DNA from: Populus alba
Taxonomy: Eukaryota > Streptophyta > Magnoliopsida > Malpighiales > Salicaceae
Assembly (NCBI RefSeq): GCF_005239225.2
Contig: NC_133295.1
Coordinates: 8,122,001 to 8,186,000 of the forward strand
Length of the DNA: 64,000 bases
Reading direction: 5' to 3'
Shown here: positions 42,312-53,414 of the stretch, piece after piece
Layout: each line of letters begins with the position of its first letter
How positions within the stretch are numbered: the stretch's first letter is position 1
Translations under genes and position numbers: made by a program
Notes under the pieces: generated by a model
The model's input: only the letters and a program-made list of their open reading frames with translations
What the model was told of the DNA's origin: nothing
Databases searched by the model: none

Positions 42312-42937
42312 AACCTTGTGTCTTTTGGTTTTATTAATAGCATATTATTTTGTTTTGTTACTTCTTATGTTTGTTTAAGTGTGTTTCAGGTTTGTCATTG
42401 TTCGCTGTTTCAGGTGATGTCTTCTATACTCTATCTTTCTACCTTCGAACATTGAGGACAATGTCTCGTTTTGGTTGGGGGGAGAGGGTAGTAGTTTAAA
42501 AAAAAAAATACTAACTTGCTAACTGTTTTTGCTATTATTAAAACCATTTGACAAAATTGTTATTAGGATGGCAGAGTATGGAATCAATTTTATTGACTCT
42601 AGAGACGCATCTTATTAAGTTTCATTACCAAGGTCTATCATAATACTTCTTGAAATATTCAGGTTTACAAACTCTCACATTGTTATCACTTGATTCTGCT
42701 CATATACTCATTTAACAAGTATTATTAAACCTTCATTTTCACACACACACTTTAACATATGATTGTGGGTTGCACATTGGATTATTACATTAATTATGTT
42801 CTTTTGTTGAAGGTAACAACTAAGGGAAAAGGATAGTATATAATTTGCAAAAAAAAAAAAAAAAAAAAAAAAAAGATAGTATTGATGATAATAAAACGTG
42901 GATAAGTTTAGTTTCGTAGCCTCCCTAACCTAAGCAA
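42312..42937 (+). other. non-coding 3' region of Athila, first part
   Basis: Contains ATTGAGGACAATGTCTCG and a purine tract GGTTGGGGGGAGAGGG (about 42473-42488), common in Athila 3' regions and possibly an extra polypurine tract. An A-run lies at about 42850-42874. No coding sequence is seen. Confidence 0.7.
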
Positions 42938-43025
42938 TTAAGCCCGAAGGGGTGTTTTAACACCTAATACCCTAAAGTCAACTGACTTGGGAGCTATTGG
43001 CCCAAAGCTTGTTACATGGGTTAAG
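42938..43025 (+). repeat. structured module, copy 1
   Basis: Three possible hairpins: GGTGT-TTTA-ACACC (42951-42964), AAGTC-AACT-GACTT (42975-42988) and GAGCT...AGCTT (42991-43010). It ends GTTACATGGGTTAA. Copy 2 is 151 bp downstream with matching pairs changed together. Confidence 0.75.
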
Positions 43026-43087
43026 GAGAAAAGCTTAAGGGAATCAAACATTGCACTATCTACGTATCAGTATCTGCAACCCGAGTT

Positions 43088-43175
43088 GTTAAGCTCGTAG
43101 GGGTGTCTCAACACCTAATGCCCTAAGACCAACTGGTCTGGGAGTCATTAGCCTAAAACTCGTTACATGGGTTAA
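43088..43175 (+). repeat. structured module, copy 2
   Basis: Hairpins at the same places: GGTGT-CTCA-ACACC (43102-43115), AGACC-AACT-GGTCT (43126-43139) and GAGT...ACTC (43142-43161). It ends GTTACATGGGTTAA. A-rich sequence and a spacer to the purine tract follow (43176-43530), with no gene. Confidence 0.75.
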
Positions 43176-43530
43176 AGATACATTGTGTTTCAAGTTGTAT
43201 GTGTATATAAATAAAAAGAAAATAAAAAGAAAAAAAAAGAGAAAAAAAAAAAAAGAAGAAAAAAATCCCAACCCAAGGAAGTTCACCTTAAACATTTGAA
43301 CATAATATTGTTTTCTTCCAACAAAAGCCCCATCATCTATGTTTTCATTGAGCACACAAAAAGAAGGTTTATTAATATCTTGTTTACGAAGTATGAAGCA
43401 GGAATATAAATTTCATGAGAGTTTGTTTATCTCGATAGATTAATGGAAGTTGAATGATGAATGCCTTGCTTTGTGGAACTTGCAAATTGTTTCTCTATTT
43501 TAAAGCTTTAGATTACTAGGGACTAGTAAT

Positions 43531-43547
43531 AAGCTGGTTGGGGGGTG
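43531..43547 (+). other. polypurine tract of Athila (+)
   Basis: AAGCTGGTTGGGGGGTG directly precedes the 3' LTR start TGATTAG at 43548. Confidence 0.85.
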
Positions 43548-43905
43548 TGATTAGTACTTAAAAGTGCATGTTTATCAAGGTTTTATATCATCATTTTGCA
43601 CTTGAAGTATCAATAACTCCTTAACTAAAGCATGTTTTATAATAACAAGTTTAATATTATAAGATACCTTAATTTATGGTAAATGCTCATTTTAAATGCA
43701 GGACTATCACATAAATAAAAGGATTGATTGATGAGTTTAAGCATTGAAAGTTAAAGGACAAAGAGATGGCCAAACTTATAAAAGAGATGTCGGTGCAGTC
43801 CAAACCGGAACATTGCTCGGTAATTGGATCATATCTGGAGCTCTAGATTTCGGATTTAGGTCCACTTTATATGGATGGAAAAGTAAGACAAAAGCCTACA
43901 ACTTT
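43548..43905 (+). repeat. 3' LTR of Athila (+), first part
   Basis: The first 358 bp of the LTR, interrupted after ACTTT (43901-43905) by the nested Ogre/Tat-type element. Confidence 0.95.
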
Positions 43906-45931
43906 TGTCGCACCCGACATCGCGGCGGCCCTAAAAAATAATTCTCTTGAATTAATTATGGAAAAAAGAACAGATTCTGGCATCCGGTTCTTTTAGAAAA
44001 AATGTCTTGTTTGAGGAGTCGCCACCTAGTATTATGGTCACTAGGAACCCTAACTGGTCAACAGAGATTCTATGGCTCGGGATTGGTTACGTAAAAGGGA
44101 AGATATTATCACCCCTTAAACGTTCTGCCTAAGGCAGACTGCATTGTTGGTTTTGTCTTAAATTGATAAATATTTATTAATTTATGCTATGATAATTTGT
44201 TTATAATATTCCTGACTCTGGCGTCAGTGAATATTCGAGCTCGAATAATTCCAACTCTGGCGTTGATAAAAATTCGTAGCTAAAAAACAATTAGATCAAT
44301 ATTCTTTATTTCCTACTCTAGCACCAGTGAACAAATAAAAATAAATTTATTTTTATGCATGCATATTTTTTATTTTTCTAGCTAAATAAAATAAAATACA
44401 ACGAATAAAAATAATATAAATTTAAACCGGTATTTTTATTCCTGACTCTGGCGTCAGTGAATAAACCAATAAATTTACATTATTTTTATTCATGATACAC
44501 ATTTTTTTTATTTTTCTACTTTTACTTTTTTTTTTTACTTTTTCTGTTTTTTTTATTTTTTTTCCGGGCTGGGCTCGACCCAGCCCAGCCCAGCCTGGTC
44601 ACTGGCCCAAGCCAGTGACCCGGCTGGGCCACAGCATGAAGCACGCGTGAACTAAATCACGCGTGCACTATCAGATAAAGGAATTAAATGAGAATGTACA
44701 GTAGGAAGTGAATTAAAATGAAAGGCGGTGAAAGAGAAGTTTACTTACCTGGCCTGCTGGAGGCGAAGCGTTCTTGTTCTCTGGCTCTTCTCCGTTTTTG
44801 TTCGCCTGGCTTGCTCTCTGATTTAGGAGACGGAGGCGTGATGGATGACCGGCCAAAACTTTTCTTCGGTTCCTTTGTATGCTCCTGCGTTGTCCTCTTA
44901 TTCTTCCTCTGTTTCGGGTTTTTTCTTGCTGGTTCTCGGTTCCCCTTCTCTGGTTCCGGGTCTGTTTCCTTTCCGTTCTCTGCCCTGTTGTGCTCCCTAG
45001 TTTTTGTGTCTGGGTTTAGCTTCCCCTTCTCTTTCGGTTCTGCTCCCTCCTTTGGGTATTTTTTCGCGGCTTGCCCTCTTCCCCGGTTTTGTGATTCAAC
45101 CCCCCAGTTTTTTTTCTTTGTTCTGTGATTTCTCCCCTTTTGCCGGTTCTCCTTCTCTGGCTTTTATAACCAGAGAATGCCATGCAGTTGCATGCATTTT
45201 AATGCAATAAAGGCATGCGTTTTCTTCTTGTTTTCGGGTGAAGAAGATGAACAGTGCTGATGTTAATGGCAATTTGCGTTTTGATCCTTGAAATTTTGAA
45301 TTTTTTCAGTACAGTCCTTGGGTAACTTTTAATTGAACCCCTGCATCTCAGCGCCATTTACATATTGATCCTTGGATTTTAATTTATTGCAATCGTGCCC
45401 TCAAACGTTAATATTTCTTCAATTAAGTCCCTGATTTCATTAATTTAATTAAATCCAAGTCCAATTAAGTCTCAAAACTTATCAATTCTCCAATTAAACC
45501 CTTAATTGGATTAATTAAATCAATTCCAAGCTTAATTAAGTCTCAAAACTTATCAATTCTCCAATTAAATCCTTGATTGGATGAATTAAATTAATTCCAA
45601 GCTTAATTAAGTCTTAAAACTTATTAATTTTCCAATTAAACCCTTGATTGGATGAACTAAATTAATTCCAAGCTTAATTAAGTCTAAAAATTTATCAATT
45701 CTTCAATTAAACCCTTAATTAAACAAATTAATTCCAAACTTAATTAGATTAATTCTAAAGCTTAATAAAACCCCAAAACCTCCATTAATATTCCCCCTAA
45801 CCCAAAATTTAATTCATTCTTTATTTATTTCATCATCATCATTATTTTTTTTTTCATCATTTTTTTTCATCCTTTTCCATAAATAAAATAATAATAATAA
45901 AAATAAAATGGTCAAAAATTGGGTTATAACA
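43906..45931 (-). repeat. 3' LTR of the nested Ogre/Tat-type element (2026 bp)
   Basis: On the - strand it runs TGTTATAACCC to GGGTGCGACA. It has a TATA box on the - strand at 45161-45168 (TATAAAAG). Two perfect hairpins lie close together: stem GGTCACTGG at 44597-44620 and stem GCACGCGTGA at 44641-44666. Frames such as 44718-45128 lie in the LTR and do not look like genes. Confidence 0.92.
45420..45770 (-). repeat. 71-bp tandem repeats in the LTR
   Basis: AAGCTTAATTAAGTCT-like blocks start at 45457, 45528, 45599 and 45670, exactly 71 bp apart. The same set is in the other LTR at about 52900-53250. Confidence 0.8.
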
Positions 45932-45945
45932 GTTGCCCCCTCTTT
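45932..45945 (-). other. polypurine tract of the nested element
   Basis: The - strand reads AAAGAGGGGGCAAC directly before the LTR start TGTTATAAC, fixing the - strand orientation. Confidence 0.88.
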
Positions 45946-46334
45946 ATAATATTTACTATGCAAAGATATTGGAAAATTTCATTTTCTTTTATCTTTGTGT
46001 AGTAAATTTATAAAGAAAAGTAGATAGAGAGAGAACCCTTTTTCTTTTAGTCTTGAAAACTTTGAAAACAGTAGATGGACACACGACCTTTACAGAGAGA
46101 TGTAGAAATCAAGAAACAAGTCATTTGGGAAGACGACCTATTTTTTTGTTTTTCTTTTGTTTTGTTTTTTTTTTTAAATGGCAGATGGACACATGACCTT
46201 TACAGAGAGATGTAGAAATCAAGAAACAAGTTATTTGGAAGACGACCCACTTTTTTTTTGTATTTTGTATTTTTTTTTTTAGAAGTGTTCTCATTATGAT
46301 GGGTGACCTACCTAAGTAAAAGTAAAAAAAAGAA

Positions 46335-47493
46335 AATGAGGGCTCGAAGGCGCACTCAAAAGAATGTGAGGGCTCAAAGGCACTCAAAGAGGAAAACGAG
46401 TGCTCAAAGGCAACTCAAAGAGGAAAACGAATGCTCAAAGGCACTCAAAGAGGAAAGCGAGTGCTCAAAGGCGCTCCAAAAGGAAAGCGAGTGGTTAGAG
46501 GCACTAGTGCTCAAAGGCACTTGAAGGGAAAAGCGAGTGCTCAGAGGCACTGGTGCTCAAAGGCACTTGAAGGGAAAAGCGAGTGCTCAGAGGCACTGGT
46601 GCTCAAAGGCACTTGAAAGGGAAAACGAGTGCTCAGAGGCACTGTGCTCAAAGGCACTTGAAGGGAAAGGGAGTGCTCAGAGGCACTGGTGCTCAAAGGC
46701 ACTTGAAGGGAAAAGTGAGTGCTCAGAGGCACTGGTGCTCAAAGGCACTTAAAGAGGAAGCGAGTGCTTAGAGGCACTGGTGCTCAAAGGCACTTGAAGG
46801 GAAAGGGAGTGCTCAGAGGCACTGGTGCTCAAAGGCACTTGAAGGGAAAAGTGAGTGCTCAGAGGCACTGGTGCTTAAAGGCACTTAAAGAGGAAGCGAG
46901 TGCTCAGAGGCACTGGTGCTCAAAGGCACTTGAAGGGAAAAGCGAGTGCTCAGAGGCACTGGTGCTCAGAGGCACTAGTGCTCAGAGGCACTGGTGCTCA
47001 AAGGCACTTGAAGGGAAAAATGAGTGCTCAAAGGCACTGGTGCTCAAAGGCACTGGTGCTCAAAGGCACTTGAAGGGAAAGGGAGTGCTTAGAGGCACTG
47101 GTGCTCAAAGGCACTTGAAGGGAAAAGTGAGTGCTCAGAGGCACTGGTGCTCAAAGGCACTTAAAGAGGAAGCGAGTGCTCAGAGGCACTGGTGCTCAGA
47201 GGCACTGGTGCTCAGAGGCACTGGTGCTCAAAGGCACTTGAAGGGGAAGTGAGTGCTCAAAGGCGCTCGAAGAGGCAAACGAGTGCTCAAAGGCGCTCGA
47301 AGAGGAAAGGGAGTGCTCAAAGGCACTCGAAGAGGAAAACGAGGGCTCAGAGGCACTCAAAAAGGAAGGCGAGTGCTTAAAGGCACTCGAAGGAGAAGGC
47401 GAGTGCTCAAAGGCACTTGAAGAAGAAAGTGAGGGCTCAAAGGCGCTCCAAGAAGAAAACGAGTGCTCAAAGGCACTCTAAGAGGAAAGCGCG
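46335..47493. repeat. minisatellite of about 46 bp units
   Basis: About 1.15 kb of GTGCTCAAAGGCACTTGAAG-type units alternating with GTGCTCAGAGGCACTG. In the regular centre, starts at 46507, 46553 and 46599 give a 46-bp period; the edges use a shorter half-unit of about 30 bp. GTGC...GCAC makes each half-unit able to form a hairpin. It explains all long repetitive frames here. Confidence 0.9.
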
Positions 47494-48989
47494 AAGATTT
47501 TTCTAGATGGCCTAATTCTCATGGGCGGCCTGCCCGGGATGAAAAATTCTCAAAAGTGAAAAAATTTCAACAACAATTTCAATCTTTGGCCATTTCAAGT
47601 TGGCCTTCCACTCGATGGATTCTGTTGGAATTTTCTCTAATGAGATTTGCAAAACTCATTGTCCAATGTCTCAAAGTTTAGATGATATGCATGCATCTTT
47701 ACCTGATTTGAAATATAGGCCCCCATTTCTTCTTAGTCTTCTTGTTGCTTGACTGATGAGAACTTGCTACCTTCGATTTTGGGTCATTTTTGTCGCTTAG
47801 CTTCTAGCCCACTCGAGTTGGCCCATATAAGTCTATTTCCAGATTTATTTGCACAACTTAGCATTTATGGTGCCCATCGTGACCCACTTGCTTGCTAAAG
47901 ATTTTCTAACTCGTCAAATATTTTGAGACGATCATTCATTACTCCTCGTCTCACTGATAAAAATATTCGGTGTCACTTGCTGAAAGGATCAAATTGTCTT
48001 TCGTAAACCAAAATGCCCCCTTGTCTTGTTGTAGGAAATATTCCTCTCTTTTTGTAGAAGAGAAAATACAATGTTGCCCCCTTGTACTGGTCATTGCCCC
48101 CAAGTGTGCTTTGTCAGCGACTTAGAAAAATAATGGTTTTAAAAGACCATTCTCTCATTTCTCTTTTTGTTCATTTTGGTGAAGGAATGTGGGTCTAGAA
48201 TGAATCTTGAAATCTTGATCTTGCATTTTGAAAACAAAAATTATTTCGATGTGAATCCAAAACAATTTGCTTTTGAAATCTTACAACTCCTTGGCTATTT
48301 TCTTTCTTGGAAAATAGGTTATTTGCTCTTGTGTTTGGCAATGAGATCTTCAGTGAAAATACATCATGAGATGATCTTTTGTTTCAAAGTGAAGGGCTCG
48401 AGAAAAAGCTCGAGGTTTTGTATGAGAAAAATTTGTCTCTTTTTGAATCATTCATTTTTATCAGCATGAATAATAATGAGTAGTTTATTCTTGATGTCAT
48501 GAATCTTATGAAAAAGCATTCTTTGCATTTGGAGAGCATTGTTTATTATTCTCGGTTGCTTGCTTGCTTGATTAGAAAGGACTTTTACAGGGACGTAACG
48601 TAGGCTGTGGTTGTTGGCTATGAAAGAAAAGGATTCATAAGGCTCAAAGAGTGTTTCAGGGTTTCAAAGACTAAGGATCACTATCAACAGTTTGACTCTT
48701 GACGTCATTTATATTTTCTTTTGTCGCACTTCTTTGATTTGTTGCTTCTTCTTTTTTATTGCTTTGCTAGGGCATACTCACTTTATCTTGGATGTCACGT
48801 TTTCTAGTGATTTAGGCATGCCCCCTAGCATTTGAGTTTCTTGAGCTCTTATGCTTTTTTTTGGCTTTCTTGTAGCTTTTTCACTTTTGTCATTGAAATT
48901 TTCTCTTGCCCCCCAGTGTGGGGTGTGATCCTAGTCGGGATTTTTTCATGAAAGAAAAATTATTCAGGCTCAAAAAGGGATAGCAAGGG
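47494..48989. other. non-coding stretch of the nested element
   Basis: No coding sequence is supported. It contains several C-runs on the + strand (ATGCCCCCTTG, TTGCCCCCTTG, ATTGCCCCCAAG, TTGCCCCCCAG), which are purine-tract-like on the element strand. Confidence 0.6.
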
Positions 48990-49483
48990 ATGTACTTATT
49001 TCAGAATGTGAAAGGAATAACAAAGATGGCCTTTCCTCAATTCAAGCGCAAGCAGTTAAGATCAATAAACTTTGACCTCATCCAGTGTGATGGTTTGGTC
49101 TTTACAAAGATGCATTTCATGGATCATGAGCAACAAGTGTACTACATACCATTATTCATACATTTAAAAACAAATGATTCAAAAGTCATGGGTAAGGGTG
49201 TTTATTCATTTGTTTTTTTTTCTTCTTTTTTTTTGGTTTATAATTTAGTCACCTCAATGATGGAGTTGCTTGATTCAATTGTCATTCTACAAGTAGAATG
49301 TTAAAAATATCATTTTTGAAAGAACATCAAATTATTTTTGAAATCAAAATACCAGACCAATTTTTCAAAATTCCAATAGGGAAATGGATTTTGGTACAAG
49401 AGATGAATTGCGTCTATGAGATCACGCGAGGCTTCAAAGGTGTATTCGTGAGTTCTTATAAGAAAACTCTCTTAAGAAGATGA
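48990..49483 (+). other. possible captured two-exon fragment, antisense to the element
   Basis: Two open frames (48990-49304 and 49298-49483) lie opposite to the element's strand. The first has a compact, protein-like part (FPQFKRKQLRSINFDLIQCD); the second (KISFLKEHQIIFEIK...) ends KKTLLRR. GTAAGG at about 49192 and TTATAATTTAG or TTCTACAAG further on could be splice sites. I do not recognise the family, and chance is possible. Confidence 0.3.
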
Positions 49484-49783
49484 ATAATGCTTGGTCGTAA
49501 ACACGATTGAATGAGAAACTCATTATTTCATTGAAACTTTGGAAAAGAAGTTCAACAACAAAGATCTTATGCCAACATGAATACTGGCATGATAACATAT
49601 AAAGGGGCTAAGCATTTAGCGATCATTCATTGGAATTTTCAGGAATCTTTCAATCATTCATTCTCCTTGACAAAGGGCATCTCTTCAACACTTAGTTTCA
49701 GTCACATGTAGACCATTCTCGACCTATTATCACCATAGCTTTATCTTCAAAATAGTTGATTTCTGGGAGTCGGTGTGAAGGAA

Positions 49784-50815
49784 TTAGCTATAGGAACGAT
49801 AAGTGTCTTGGCAACCACCTTCAGTGAAACCGTTCTTCTTAGTCGGGTTAGCAATCTTACCTAACCCAATGGCTTGTTCAATCCTCTCAGCTATAATAAC
49901 CAGGTCAGTGAAATGTTGTGCAGAGCTTCTAACCAAGTATTCAAAGTACGGAGCTTTAAATGTATTGGAAAATAAATTGATCATCTCTTTTTCCAACATG
50001 GGAGGATTAACTTGTGCAGCTACCTCGCTCCATCTCCGGGCGTATTCTCTTATGGACTCCTTGTTGTTCTTCTCCATAGTTTGCAAGCTTAATCGATCAG
50101 GGCCCACGTCTATATTGAACTTATATTGCCTCATAAAGGCATCAACTAAGTCCTTCCATTTTTTAACCTTAATATTGTCCAACCGCATATACCAAGTGAG
50201 GGCAACGTCACTCAAGCTATCTTGAAAAAAATGAATCAGCAGTTTCTCATCATCAACCACCTCAGCCATTTTGTTGCAGTATGCTTTGAGATGAGTCATA
50301 GGGCATTGAGTTCCCGTATATTTGACGAATTCTGGCTCTCTAAACTTTTTGGGAATGACAATGTTGGGCACCAAACACATATTGACAACTTTCACCAGGT
50401 CACACAAATGGTTTCCCTCAACTGCCCTTATCCTCTTCTCTAGGGTAGTCCATTTTTCCCAATCCTCTTCTTTCAACATCTTGCCCTTTTGAGATTCTTT
50501 CTCGGTGGAATCAGTGGTAGATGAAATTCTTGAAAGGTATGCTGGCTGGAAATGCATAGCTTGTTGAAATTCAGATGACATCCTACTTGCCCCCAGATTA
50601 TGTGGATCGAAATGAGTTACATGCATATCTTCAGGCTGAGCTATAAGTGTTCCTTTTCTGGATTTATCTCTCAAGGCTTGCTCGAGTAGACTAGTAAGCC
50701 TTGCGACTTTTTCTTTAAGATTATCCACCTCTTTTTGATGTTGGGCTTCCAACTGGGCTCTTTCTTCGTTTTCCATTTGTCTTTTTCTCGAACGAGTGTT
50801 ATAAATGAGTTTCAA
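49784..50815 (-). CDS. gag: Gag-like protein of the Ogre/Tat-type element (343 aa)
   Basis: Gag forms the particle that packages the element RNA. ATG 50815 (MKLIYNTRSRKRQ) is followed by a coiled coil (about 15-55, EERAQLEAQHQKEVDNLKEK). The capsid region (about 155-330) has FVKYTGTQCPMTHLKAYCNK, LIHFFQDSLSDVALTWYMRL, WKDLVDAFMRQYKFN and SIREYARRWSEVAAQV, as known for Ogre/Tat Gag. It stops before any zinc knuckle or protease, so it is a C-terminally truncated Gag. It is the only element protein left. Confidence 0.88.
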   Translation of the reverse strand: MKLIYNTRSRKRQMENEERAQLEAQHQKEVDNLKEKVARLTSLLEQALRDKSRKGTLIAQPEDMHVTHFDPHNLGASRMSSEFQQAMHFQPAYLSRISSTTDSTEKESQKGKMLKEEDWEKWTTLEKRIRAVEGNHLCDLVKVVNMCLVPNIVIPKKFREPEFVKYTGTQCPMTHLKAYCNKMAEVVDDEKLLIHFFQDSLSDVALTWYMRLDNIKVKKWKDLVDAFMRQYKFNIDVGPDRLSLQTMEKNNKESIREYARRWSEVAAQVNPPMLEKEMINLFSNTFKAPYFEYLVRSSAQHFTDLVIIAERIEQAIGLGKIANPTKKNGFTEGGCQDTYRSYS

Positions 50816-51345
50816 TGGGGGACCTATATTTCAACCTACTAAATGTAAATCATGCAGTTATGCAAAAATGCTAAAGCAATAATAAAAAAAAAATGCGTAT
50901 GAAATGTGAACTTGCCCTTCACGGGGTGACAACCTAATTGGAAGATCCTAATTATTGAGTGCATCAAGGGATTGGTCATTATCTAGTTTCAAAGGGTCTC
51001 TCGCATGCTCAGTGATCGTCCATGAAAGGTCGATATGAGGCTTACAAGTAGTGTGAAGATAGAGGCCCTGAGTAATATCAGTTTGGCATATCAACCACTT
51101 CCAAGTAAACAATCAAGCGAGAGTTGGATGGTTTCACGAGTCTTACCCAGGCTAAAGCCATTGGGGTACCGTTACTTTCCCACTTATCCTAGGTTGTAAA
51201 CTGTGTGCTCTCAAAGTGATGCATGACAACAAAAATAAGGATGCATGCTAAAGCAGTAAATACAGGAAAATTAAACAAATAAACACAACAAAAAACAAAT
51301 AAAAAAAAGCAATAATAAGACAAAAGACAAAGCTTAATCCCTAGG
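50816..51345 (-). other. leader between primer site and gag
   Basis: About 530 bp of non-coding leader. No other feature is seen. Confidence 0.7.
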
Positions 51346-51363
51346 TCCCCAGTGGAGTCGCCA
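51346..51363 (-). other. primer binding site of the nested element
   Basis: The - strand reads TGGCGACTCCACTGGGGA, three bases from the LTR. It is the form I recall for Ogre/Tat elements (tRNA-Arg type); the tRNA was not checked. Confidence 0.82.
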
Positions 51364-51366
51364 TTC

Positions 51367-53414
51367 TGTCGCACCCGACATCGCGGCGGCCCTAAAAAAT
51401 AATTCTCTTGAATTAATTATGGAAAAAAGAACAGATTCTGGCATCCGGTTCTTTTAGAAAAAATGTCTTGTTTGAGGAGTCGCCACCTAGTATTATGGTC
51501 ACTAGGAACCCTAACTGGTCAACAGAGATTCTATGGCTCGGGATTGGTTACGTAAAAGGGAAGATATTATCACCCCTTAAACGTTCTGCCTAAGGCAGAC
51601 TGCATTGTTGGTTTTGTCTTAAATTGATAAATATTTATTAATTTATGCTATGATAATTTGTTTATAATATTCCTGACTCTGGCGTCAGTGAATATTCGAG
51701 CTCGAATAATTCCAACTCTGGCGTTGATAAAAATTCGTAGCTAAAAAACAATTAGATCAATATTCTTTATTTCCTACTCTAGCACCAGTGAACAAATAAA
51801 AATAAATTTATTTTTATGCATGCATATTTTTTATTTTTCTAGCTAAATAAAATAAAATACAACGAATAAAAATAATATAAATTTAAACCGGTATTTTTAT
51901 TCCTGACTCTGGCGTCAGTGAATAAACCAATAAATTTACATTATTTTTATTCATGATACACATTTTTTTTATTTTTCTACTTTTACTTTTTTTTTTACTT
52001 TTTCTGTTTTTTTTTATTTTTTTTCCGGGCTGGGCCCAGCTCAGCCCACATGGGCTGGGCTCGACCCAGCCCAGCCTGGTCACTGGCCCAAGCCAGTGAC
52101 CCGGCTGGGCCACAACATGAAGCACGCGTGAACTAAATCACGCGTGCACTATCAGATAAAGGAATTAAATGAGAATGTACAGTAGGAAGTGAATTAAAAT
52201 GAAAGGCGGTGAAAGAGAAGTTTACTTACCTGGCCTGCTGGAGGCGAAGCGTTCTTGTTCTCTGGCTCTTCTCCGTTTTTGTTCGCCTGGCTTGCTCTCT
52301 GATTTAGGAGACGGAGGCGTGATGGATGACCGGCCAAAACTTTTCTTCGGTTCCTTTGTATGCTCCTGCGTTGTCCTCTTATTCTTCCTCTGTTTCGGGT
52401 TTTTTCTTGCTGGTTCTCGGTTCCCCTTCTCTGGTTCCGGGTCTGTTTCCTTTCCGTTCTCTGCCCTGTTGTGCTCCCTAGTTTTTGTGTTTGGGTTTAG
52501 CTTCCCCTTCTCTTTCGGTTCTGCTCCCTCCTTTGGGTATTTTTTCGCGGCTTGCCCTCTTCCCCGGTTTTGTGATTCAACCCCCCAGTTTTTTTTCTTT
52601 GTTCTGTGATTTCTCCCCTTTTGCCGGTTCTCCTTCTCTGGCTTTTATAACCAGAGAATGCCATGCAGTTGCATGCATTTTAATGCAATAAAGGCATGCG
52701 TTTTCTTCTTGTTTTCGGGTGAAGAAGATGAACAGTGCTGATGTTAATGGCAATTTGCGTTTTGATCCTTGAAATTTTGAATTTTTTCAGTACAGTCCTT
52801 GGGTAACTTTTAATTGAACCCCTGCATCTCAGCGCCATTTACATATTGATCCTTGGATTTTAATTTATTGCAATCGTGCCCTCAAACGTTAATATTTCTT
52901 CAATTAAGTCCCTGATTTCATTAATTTAATTAAATCCAAGTCCAATTAAGTCTCAAAACTTATCAATTCTCCAATTAAACCCTTAATTGGATTAATTAAA
53001 TCAATTCCAAGCTTAATTAAGTCTCAAAACTTATCAATTCTCCAATTAAATCCTTGATTGGATGAATTAAATTAATTCCAAGCTTAATTAAGTCTTAAAA
53101 CTTATTAATTTTCCAATTAAACCCTTGATTGGATGAACTAAATTAATTCCAAGCTTAATTAAGTCTAAAAATTTATCAATTCTTCAATTAAACCCTTAAT
53201 TAAACAAATTAATTCCAAACTTAATTAGATTAATTCTAAAGCTTAATAAAACCCCAAAACCTCCATTAATATTCCCCCTAACCCAAAATTTAATTCATTC
53301 TTTATTTATTTCATCATCATCATTATTTTTTTTTTTTCATCATTTTTTTTCATCCTTTTCCATAAATAAAATAATAATAAAAAAAATAAAATGGTCAAAA
53401 ATTGGGTTATAACA
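51367..53414 (-). repeat. 5' LTR of the nested Ogre/Tat-type element (2048 bp)
   Basis: Nearly identical to the LTR at 43906. The clearest difference is about 20 extra bases of GGGCTGGGC-type sequence near 52030-52060. The TATA box is on the - strand at 52642-52649. Confidence 0.92.

Larger units (their letters stand above)
43906..53414 (-). mobile_element. non-autonomous Ogre/Tat-type element nested in the Athila LTR
   Basis: Two LTRs of 2026 and 2048 bp flank 5.4 kb. On the - strand: LTR (53414-51367), primer site TGGCGACTCCACTGGGGA, gag, long non-coding sequence with a minisatellite, purine tract AAAGAGGGGGCAAC, LTR (45931-43906). The LTR ends are TGTTATAACCC...GGTGCGACA. The target duplication is ACTTT/AGTTT, one mismatch. 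No protease, RT or integrase is present, so it needs proteins in trans. Confidence 0.93.

Noticed and set aside
44718..45128. 136-aa ORF in the LTR (also at 52199-52609)
   Set aside because: It lies inside both LTRs antisense to the element, with low-complexity Phe/Ser content and no family signature.
46303..47380. Several repetitive ORFs (RGTGAQRHLKG type)
   Set aside because: They are made by the 46-bp minisatellite, which is open in several frames; a unit of 46 is not a multiple of three, so no stable protein repeat is encoded.
46335..47493. Minisatellite as a CRISPR-like array
   Set aside because: There are no unique spacers; units are variants of one sequence, in a plant retrotransposon.
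49803..50225. 140-aa + strand ORF
   Set aside because: It is a shadow of the Gag-like gene on the opposite strand.
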